From the NCBI RefSeq assembly GCF_963678635.1, contig NC_087062.1, positions 30,962,833 to 31,026,832 of the forward strand: a stretch of DNA of 64,000 nucleotides, given 5' to 3'. A program made the translations under genes and the position numbers. The notes under the pieces are model-generated. The model saw only the letters and a list, made by a program, of their open reading frames with translations, was not told where the DNA came from and did no database searches. Source of the DNA: Symsagittifera roscoffensis (taxonomy: Eukaryota > Xenacoelomorpha > Acoela > Convolutidae). Numbering within the stretch: position 1 is the stretch's first letter; the number at the start of each line of letters is the position of its first letter. Shown piece after piece: positions 56,992-64,000 of this stretch.

Positions 56992-58933
56992 CTCAGAAGA
57001 AAGGAAGAGATCAAAAGAGGAAAATGTTTTCCTTATGACGAACCTGAGGGATCTGATAGTCCAGGAGGGAGCAGCAGTAGCGTGTGCGAAGCGGAGAGAC
57101 GCTCTCTGTTTCATTCGATTCCTGATAGAGCAGATTTCAGTACCTGCATTAAACACTTGTGTTAAAATGTTGAGGGAAGGCGATGAGCGAACGAAAGCCT
57201 TATTCTTGCTAGCACTGCTGGATATGCAGCAAAGTAAACCGATGAGGGTGAACATGAAAGAACCTGAGGAGTTGGAACCCATGAAAAAGATAGACGAAAT
57301 CAGGAGATTCTCAAACAAAGAATTGAGACTCACTAAAGAATCTATGGGAGCATTGCCGAAATCCAGTGAATACTGTGGACCGATCAAGAAGAAATCGTAT
57401 GGCTACGTATCCGGGATCATAGGGATCGCGTACAATCCTTTCCTGAGTGAAGACATACGCGATTGCTTCTTCGATTATGAGCAGGCGGTGTTGCTAAGAT
57501 TCTGGATGTCCAGAATTGTAACGATTAAGAGCGTTAACAATACACAGGCCGAATTGGGACTGGTCTTGGAAGAAGAGGTGACTGCACCTTCAGTACCAAA
57601 ATCCGACAAAAGAGTGGAGTTTGGGTTGGGGTTCTCAGATGAATTACTGAGAACGAGCTTGATGACAGTGTGGGAATTGATGAGGCCATCATGGTGTCCT
57701 AGTCCCAACGCTGACTCAATATTACGGGCGACACAAGACGTACAGGGGGAACTGAATGCAGACTGTAACCTGCGTGACCTCAACATCATATATAATGTGA
57801 TGATAACAGCCTCTAAGAGCAACGGAGAAGATAAAGTGGAGTTGCCTGGCTGGGGACCAGAAGACTGGGTCAAACCTGGTAGCTGTCTGGCGGAAGTCTG
57901 TGGACTGGAGGGTCACGTTTGTGGAGGTTTGGACTGTGTGAAGACCCTGGAGAAACAACACAAGCAATTGACGGTATTGTTTGGAAATGTAGTGATGAAA
58001 GCTAAAACAGAAACGGAACTGATAGCAGATTGCCATGGAGGAACCGATGTGAATCTAGTGACTGCACTAGGATTCTACAGCATGTTTGGTTCTTTAGAGT
58101 CACTATTGAATCTAGAACAGAAACATGAGATGGTCACAGCCATCAGTGTAGAAGTATTCCCAGGAGTTCTACAGACTGAACAGAAATACATAGGGAAATG
58201 GAGGGAAGTAATCGAGACAGAAATGAACATCAGACACAGCGAGACTTATTGTAGACCATCAGGAGCACGATATTTGGTGGGTTCAACGTTGGCTCCAATG
58301 TGCAAGAGCAGATACCCTGTACATTTCGTGGCTGTGGACGTGAAGAGTACAAGAACGATCGTGGATCAAGCCTTCTCAGTGCCAAAGTGTGTGAGATTGG
58401 CGAGAATGTCTAAAAAGTCTTACGAGTTACTATGTAAGATGTTCTCAGCAGTTCCAGAGAGAAACAAAGAAGAATTGGAGTCAATACTAGGAAAGAAGTT
58501 CATGGGATATGTGAGAGGGAACTTCAGTGACTTTGAGAGACAGAAACAGAGAGGATCAACTGTCACAGATTACAATGCAGTAGATGAGAATGATGAAGTC
58601 CACCGAGTGATGATGGAAGTGGAACCATTGCTGGAAGCTTCGGGAAAACGTAATTGGAGGAGCATCATGTTGACGCATGACGAGTTTCCTTGCCACTGCT
58701 TGCTGCAGACCTGGTGGTATCCCAAGCGTAGTAATCTGATGTTGATCTGGGACTCTGGAGAGCTGCTCTCCATGGGTTTACCAGATTCATCACAGTTCGT
58801 AACGATAGTGATAGTGGGAGTTATGATGGCGATACGATGGCTGGAAGCTCATGTGAGAGAAAATAACAGACAGGAGGCACCGACGAGAGAACAGTTGCGG
58901 AAATTAGATTGTCTAAAGATTAGATCTTTTTGA
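56903..58933 (+). pseudogene. E2 ORF2, fifth segment (unknown, cysteine cluster)
   Basis: 676 codons collinear with the E1 C-terminal segment. It has a charged REEYDSEERKR helix, a C...C-G...C-G-G...C cluster near 57885-57935, SGARYLVGS near 58260, and a CHC-then-WYP motif near 58690-58720 that is also conserved in E0. A two-base loss near 58920 ends the frame. Confidence 0.65.
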
Positions 58934-59436
58934 GACAATGTGCAAAGTTCTAAACATTCCGATGGAAGTGAAGAAGATATGGGCAAGGAAACGATTGATG
59001 CCATGGTTCAGAGCTAACATGACTGCATGGTTGTACGAGTATGCGAAAAAGCATATGTCGAAGCACGGCAGGGTGTACAGTGAATATCAGCTGGACATTG
59101 GAGCAGGAGCTTTCAAGCGAGCTCTCGTGACTCATCGGAGTGCAGTGACCACCGCTGTGAAAAGAATTTCCAGGACGAGTGAACGTAGTGGAAAGGAGAA
59201 GGCAGAGATGCTGAAAGAAGATTTGGAGAGAAACCCGACGTTGTGTCTCCACAACAGCTTCTGCAGGAACAGAGAATCTAACGTGGATCCCCTACCTTTG
59301 TTGTAAACAGAGGGTGGAAGAGCAGAAGTGTTGGAGGACGGCTTCCAGCAGCGTCAGGATAGCTATCGACGTGTTACAAGATACGGAAACTGAGAGTGCA
59401 GAGTCAGTATCACAGGAGGAAGAAAAGGAACATTGA
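58934..59436 (+). pseudogene. E2 ORF2, C terminus
   Basis: Frame 0 to 59306, where a one-base gain in the CCTTTG run introduces a stop. The E1-equivalent end is the TGA at 59434-59436. It contains the MPWF, A-W-L-Y, AFKR and LHNSFC motifs shared with E1 and E0, which makes this the best conserved block of ORF2 across the three elements. Confidence 0.65.
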
Positions 59437-60243
59437 CGGATGACCGAAAGAAGAGATGAAATTAGAAGAATTTAGAAGTTTTAGAACTTCTAAACGACGA
59501 AAAAAGAAGAAAACAAAGGAGTGATGAAGAAAAGTTAAAACTCAGAATTGTTTTATGTGTGTGAAAAACTCAAGTGAGAAACCAAGCAACCAAGTTGTAA
59601 TTGAAAACTGAAACATTAAGTTGAGTTTTGAAATTGTTGCATTTATAAATTTGCATTTTGATTTTAGTTGAAGTGGCTTTAGAGACACTCACTTACTATT
59701 TATTTAGAAAGGCTTAAGTGAAGGAGTATATTTAAATATTCCAGCCTGCATGACTGTTTTTAATCAGCTAGGAGAACTGATCACTTTGTGGTGACATGGA
59801 AGGCTTGAGCAATCTCTCGAAGAGGGAGATTGTTTCATTGTTCTTTCTAACCACAGAGTTTCTTAGTTTTAGTATTCAGGACAATAACAAGCAAGATTTC
59901 CGAAGGGAAAAGCGTAGTAGGATAATTTTAGCTTGTTGGTTGGCAGGACTGTCCTGCAAGCCAACACCTTTTAAATCTAAGAGAAAAAGTTTTAATCGGG
60001 ACATTGACATTGGAAGTCAGAATATATGTTTTATCTTAAGTCATATCCTCAATGTGCAGATTAATGAGAGAACTTGAACGCTATAGTGATGTAGTATGAT
60101 GCCATTTATATTCTGCAGTGAGTCGATGTGACGTGGATAAGAGTAATTTCGTGCATTTTGTAAATTCTGTTCGATGACACTGTGACCATTTTACGAACAT
60201 TGCGTGATTCAATGAGGACATTGACCGGACTGTCCGGGGAGTA
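59437..60243 (+). other. E2 3' untranslated region with polypurine tract
   Basis: Nearly identical to the E1 region. It holds the 93-codon frame 59796-60077 and the imperfect hairpin near 59935-59965, and ends with TGTCCGGGGAGTA (60231-60243). Confidence 0.65.
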
Positions 60244-61161
60244 TGTGACATTCGATTAGAATGTGAAAAATGCAATCTCTGCAGAATTCGAATTTTTAGC
60301 AGCGAGCCTTCCGGATTGGTGATTATTAAGAACTAAAAACGTTATTGGAACGATTGGCCAGACGGTGAGGGCTAGAATATTCTGGTATTTTAACATTTCA
60401 AAAATTCGAATTATGACGTCATATTTCTGAGAAACGTCAGAAACGGCCATTTTGGCTAAAACAAGAAAGAAAAAGAGAACAACATTAGCTGCGCTAACAA
60501 CAACTACGAAATCGAGATTGGAAAACAACAACGAGTTACCAAGTAACAGAGAACACTCCGAGTTGCAACTACTGTGCCGCTACAATAGTTGCAAGGCCGT
60601 TGCGAACAACGGTGAAGGGTGAAAGACGGCCTTCCGGATTAAGAAGAAATCAGGATTAACAAGCTTGATCCAGCAGATTTGTCAATCCGGAGGGGTAAAG
60701 GAACTGAAATTTTTATCCTGTTACATAAACTTTTAGCTTCTTGTCATGTCCTGATTTGAATTTAATTAACATCTGGATTCATTTTGATAAGGATGAGAAG
60801 CTAGGAGTAGGGGGAAAGGGTTGATCCATCTTCGATGGAGATGATGATGTTTATCTACTGAACAAAAACAATAGTAATATAATAAGTAGTAGCCCTGTTT
60901 TTAGGAGTGACCTCGTGGTCTGGGGATACTGAGACCCAGCTATGAGCTCACTATTTCTGCATGTAATCTAGTTAATTTGAGTGTTTTGACCGAAGCCGAA
61001 AGCAGTAACGTTTTGTCGACCCGATGTTAGAAAGACCACCGAAAAGTACTGGCTTGGTAGAGACGGTGAAAAGCATATAAAGCTCTGTTTAGACGTTAGC
61101 CAGTCGTCTTAAGACTTAGTTTTGTCTTCCGTCGATATGTATCTTCCGGGCGAATGTTACA
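60244..61161 (+). repeat. E2 3' LTR
   Basis: 918 bp. The TATA-like box is intact (GCATATAAAGC near 61073). The first stem of the double hairpin has a mismatch. Followed by TATAAAGG of the PHD piece. Confidence 0.93.
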
Positions 61162-61325
61162 TATAAAGGACACTGAAAACATTGGGTTTTCTTAGAGTCG
61201 CTAAGAGAAATATTTACACAACTGATATGATACCAGCTAGAACAACAATCACATCTGATCCAATTTATCAGTCCTGAAGGTTTTAAGCAATCTTTGCTTG
61301 TACACTCTTTGTTGTTTTTCCTCAT
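61162..61325 (-). pseudogene. PHD-RT-endonuclease retroelement, N-terminal PHD finger
   Basis: Begins at an ATG (61323-61325) and codes a zinc finger of PHD type with the C4-H-C3 order: C...C, C-D-C-C, a W-Y-H-x2-C core, then C-x2-C. The final Cys comes from the piece beyond E2. PHD fingers read histone tails, and such a module at the start of a retroelement protein could guide integration. The frame enters the E2 3' LTR at 61161. Removing E2 together with a 3-bp duplication keeps the frame into 37345, so this is the start of the same ORF. Confidence 0.72.
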
Positions 61326-61748
61326 CTTGACGTAGCATAAACGTAAAAAAAAGGATTTTGACTGGACTTTAGGGGACTGAACTAACCCATGATAAGCGGT
61401 TAGTGGGAATTTTACAAATCAGCAAATAAAAAAAAGACAACTAAATTAATTTAAATTTTAAAATCGAATTATAAAAATCAAAAACAAGGAACAATCTCAC
61501 CCGAGCTCAGTAGGTCCAGCGGCGCACCACCAGACTCCTCAAGCCAGTTCCAGTTCCCCACCTCCCCACAGAAAGCCACTTGACATACCTGTCTCTAAAA
61601 TCCCTCAGAGGGCGCTCCACATACAGGCACAAACATCAAACATAACAAATCTATTTAATAAGTCTATCACAACAATTAGGCTAAAAGCATTCAAATTGTT
61701 CGTCACTCTCGTCGGATCATTTCCAATATGAAACTATTTAATAAGTTT
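61326..61748. other. Region between the PHD piece and the copia LTR
   Basis: About 420 bp upstream (in minus-strand sense) of the PHD start codon. It should hold the 5' UTR or promoter of that retroelement, but I see no clear TATA box, repeat or gene. Confidence 0.4.
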
Positions 61749-62192
61749 TGTTGGAATGTCACAAAACCAACACAAACTCAGTGATCTTTGGCAAAACTGA
61801 AACTCGGGACTAATATCCCTTGGGCGTTTGCCTAGTTTCTGTTTTCTTGTATTATTATGATTTATTTTTGAATGAATGTTTTTGAAAAATAATTTGAATA
61901 AAATAATTCGTTATTTTAGTTAAAAAAGACCGTTAAACGTCAAAGTAAACACATCGTACTACCAAACTGCTCGAAATATAATTCGTTGGTGACATGAGTT
62001 TTCAGATCATTCTGGTCGAATGGCACAACAGTGTAGGGCATGAGTCATGTTAAAATCATAAAAGTTGCATATTTTGTAAATTATGTTCTGTCAGTTGATG
62101 GTTTTGTGACAGTATGTTAACTCTGTTGTTGTATTTCAGTGATATGTGTCCGGTGGGGTTTTAATTAAAGTTCTACAAACCAGTGTTTTACA
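61749..62192 (+). repeat. Candidate copia 5' LTR
   Basis: Starts TGTTGGAATG, a usual copia-type LTR start, and ends TTTTACA directly before a primer-binding site. The 3' LTR is outside the window, so the left boundary is a guess. Confidence 0.45.
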
Positions 62193-62205
62193 TGGTAGCA
62201 GGAGG
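62193..62205 (+). other. Copia primer-binding site
   Basis: TGGTAGCAGGAGG is close to the complement of the 3' end of animal initiator methionine tRNA, a common primer for LTR elements. It lies 7 bp before the gag-pol ATG. Confidence 0.55.
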
Positions 62206-62211
62206 TAGACG

Positions 62212-64000
62212 ATGGCAAATACGAGTTATAAAACCCCGCCGCAATGGAAAGATGAAATGTCTTTTGAAACATGGAAGACAGAAGTGGATGTTTGGAATGC
62301 TATCACAGATTTAGCTGACGGGAAGAAAGGCCCTTGTGTGGCTTTATCACTTGGTAGTTCGAAACGTGAGATTGCCATGTCTATTCCACTTGATGAACTG
62401 AAAGCTAATGATGGGCTCACTAAGGTTCTTGCGCAGTTGAAGTTATCATTTGGGAAGGATACTGCAGACCAGTTATTTTCGGATTATGAGAAGTTTGAGA
62501 CTATTCAACGGAACAGTATGCCTATAAATGACTACATCACCGCTTTCGAGAGTGCGAATCAACGATTAGTGAAACATGGGTTGGAATTACCTGATGGTAT
62601 CTTAGCTTGCAAGCTATTACATTGTGCTGGTTTGGATGATCGCGATAAAAAGTTGGTTTTGTCGGCGACAGGAGACATCCAGTTTGTTAACATGAAAAAG
62701 AGTTTGAAGCGTATTTTTTCCACTGAAGTTTCTCAGAGGAACTCGTGTGCTCCGGTTGTGAAAGATGAACCGGTTTTTGCTGCAACAGGTGGTTTTCAAC
62801 CAGGAGGATGGCAAAACCGTGGGGGACCACGGAGAGGAAGAGGAGTTCGTGGTTCTTTCAGGGGTGGAAGTTCTGGACGTCGAAATACAGCTGGGTCAAA
62901 TCCCGTGGATAGAAGTACTGGAAAAATCAGTGTTTGTACCAACTGTGGTTCACGGTTCCACTGGGTTCGTGAGTGCCCTGATAAAGAGAAACAAGTTTTT
63001 GCTTCACAGGCAGAAACAGAAGAAGACGAAAAGGTAGATGAGACAGTTTTCTTGAATTTTGCGATGCTCACTGCTGCTCTTCTGAACGAAGCGTTTGGCA
63101 AGGCGGTTCTAGATTCAGCGTGTACTGCAACTGTGTCTGGACAAGTATGGATGGAAAACTATATTTCCCAGTTGCCGGATTATTTACAAGCTTTAGTTGA
63201 GCGTGAAAAAGTCGATACCCATGTTGTGTTCGGTGGTGGTGAGCGGATCAAAGTTGAACATAAGTGTTTCATACCTGTTAAAATCGGCAATGTTACTTGT
63301 TTTCTCGGAGTATTGGTTATTCCCGGTCAGTTGCCGTTATTGATTAGTGTTGCGTCGATGACTAAAGCAAGATTTAGTATTGATTTTCACACCAGTATGT
63401 TGAGTACATCAGATGGAGGAAAAATCCAGTTACAATGTTCGAAAACTGGACATTTGTTGCTGGATATCAGTTTTGGAAATGAAGAGTTCTGTTGCCTGAG
63501 TTCTGGTAATTTGAACTCTCAGCAAGTTATGAAGTTACATCGTCAGTTTGCTCATTGTGGTTCGACCAGACTAGAGAAGCTAATAGCTAAATCTGGTGCT
63601 AAAGTAGTGAATTGCACCGTTGCTGAAGTCGTACGTGACTGTGAAGTTTGCCAGAGGTTCGGACGAGCTACTCCGAAGCCAAGTGTGTCTTATCCTATCA
63701 GTATGGAATGGAATAATACTGTGGCTATGGATTTGCACGAGATGGCCCAGTCGGGACACACTTTGTGGTATTTACACGTGATTGACTTGTTTAGTCGTGT
63801 TAGTGCAGCTGTGTTCATTACAAACAAAAGACCGAGTACAATCATTGAAGGTTTTCTTCGTTGTTGGTGCTTGGTTTACGGATATCCGAAAGCTGTTTTA
63901 ACTGATAATGGTGGTGAGTTTGACAATGCTGATTTTCAATCATTTGCTCAAAATAATGATATTATCGTGAAGACTACGGCAGCTTTTTCACCCTGGTCCA
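62212..64000 (+). CDS. gag-pol: Ty1/copia gag-pol, 5' part, cut by the window end
   Basis: ATG at 62212-62214, then 596 codons with no stop up to the window end. Residues ~1-170 are the capsid region (W-x2-E/W-x3-V pattern near residues 12-28, L-x-Q-L-K-L-S-F near 80). An RG-rich stretch precedes a CCHC knuckle (C-x2-C-x4-H-x4-C) at about residues 243-256. The protease has D-S-A near residue 302 where D-S-G/D-T-G is usual. Integrase follows: H-R-Q-F-A-H then C-E-V-C (residues ~443-480), first Asp in M-D-L-H (near 505), second Asp in T-D-N-G-G (near 566). Integrase before RT is the Ty1/copia order. This is the only undamaged long frame in the window, so the element may be recent. Confidence 0.88.
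   Translation, partial: MANTSYKTPPQWKDEMSFETWKTEVDVWNAITDLADGKKGPCVALSLGSSKREIAMSIPLDELKANDGLTKVLAQLKLSFGKDTADQLFSDYEKFETIQRNSMPINDYITAFESANQRLVKHGLELPDGILACKLLHCAGLDDRDKKLVLSATGDIQFVNMKKSLKRIFSTEVSQRNSCAPVVKDEPVFAATGGFQPGGWQNRGGPRRGRGVRGSFRGGSSGRRNTAGSNPVDRSTGKISVCTNCGSRFHWVRECPDKEKQVFASQAETEEDEKVDETVFLNFAMLTAALLNEAFGKAVLDSACTATVSGQVWMENYISQLPDYLQALVEREKVDTHVVFGGGERIKVEHKCFIPVKIGNVTCFLGVLVIPGQLPLLISVASMTKARFSIDFHTSMLSTSDGGKIQLQCSKTGHLLLDISFGNEEFCCLSSGNLNSQQVMKLHRQFAHCGSTRLEKLIAKSGAKVVNCTVAEVVRDCEVCQRFGRATPKPSVSYPISMEWNNTVAMDLHEMAQSGHTLWYLHVIDLFSRVSAAVFITNKRPSTIIEGFLRCWCLVYGYPKAVLTDNGGEFDNADFQSFAQNNDIIVKTTAAFSPWS

Larger units (their letters stand above)
37346..61161 (+). mobile_element. Giant LTR retrotransposon copy E2 (23.8 kb)
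   Basis: Bounded by 918-bp LTRs that differ at about 19 positions by eye (~2%), so it is somewhat older than E1. It is the more complete copy: all gag-pol domains and all of ORF2 are present, broken only by point stops and small indels. It lies between the PHD and RT pieces of the minus-strand retroelement. Flanks are CAT (left) and TAT (right). At ~24 kb it is several times longer than usual LTR elements (5-10 kb), and the excess lies mainly in ORF2. Confidence 0.92.

Overview
The window holds no recognisable cellular gene. It is a nest of retroelements from an AT-rich metazoan, most likely an invertebrate; I cannot place it further. The case for an animal rests on the element types present (animal-style Ty3/gypsy, Ty1/copia, a PHD-RT-endonuclease retroelement) and on eukaryotic features such as terminal repeats, polypurine tracts and splice-like signals.

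The oldest layer is a minus-strand retroelement ORF encoding, in order, a PHD finger, a reverse transcriptase, a CCHC knuckle and a restriction-like endonuclease. It survives as three pieces: 61325-61162, 37345-35870 and 14166-12890. The two gaps are filled by two copies of one giant LTR retrotransposon on the plus strand. These are called here E1 (14167-35869, 21.7 kb) and E2 (37346-61161, 23.8 kb). A third, more diverged relative, E0, contributes only its 3' end (1-1321) and its 3' LTR (1322-2391 plus 12650-12711). That LTR is split by a 10.3-kb Ty3/gypsy element (2392-12644), whose own 3' LTR carries a 405-bp MITE (12229-12633). The right edge holds the 5' part of a Ty1/copia element (about 61749-64000, cut by the window end).

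The giant elements have LTRs of about 920 bp and a 2.2-3.0 kb leader full of nested hairpins. A gag-pol follows: coiled coil, capsid, two zinc knuckles, protease, RT, RNase H, a long linker, integrase and a macro domain. Last comes a second, unrelated ORF region of about 8.9 kb (50495-59436 in E2, some 2,980 codons if undamaged). This second region is the most interesting content. It starts with a coiled coil and an SGNH/GDSL-type hydrolase domain with its catalytic blocks intact, continues with a second region of possible SGNH type, and ends with about 1,800 residues I cannot assign. Each copy is broken by nonsense codons, small indels and (in E1) large deletions, but I found no disabling lesion shared by both. 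The long frame was therefore open in their common ancestor.

The gypsy element also ends its pol with a macro domain, so two different LTR families in one window carry an ADP-ribose-type domain at the same place. All coordinates and similarities come from reading the sequence by eye; no database search was run.
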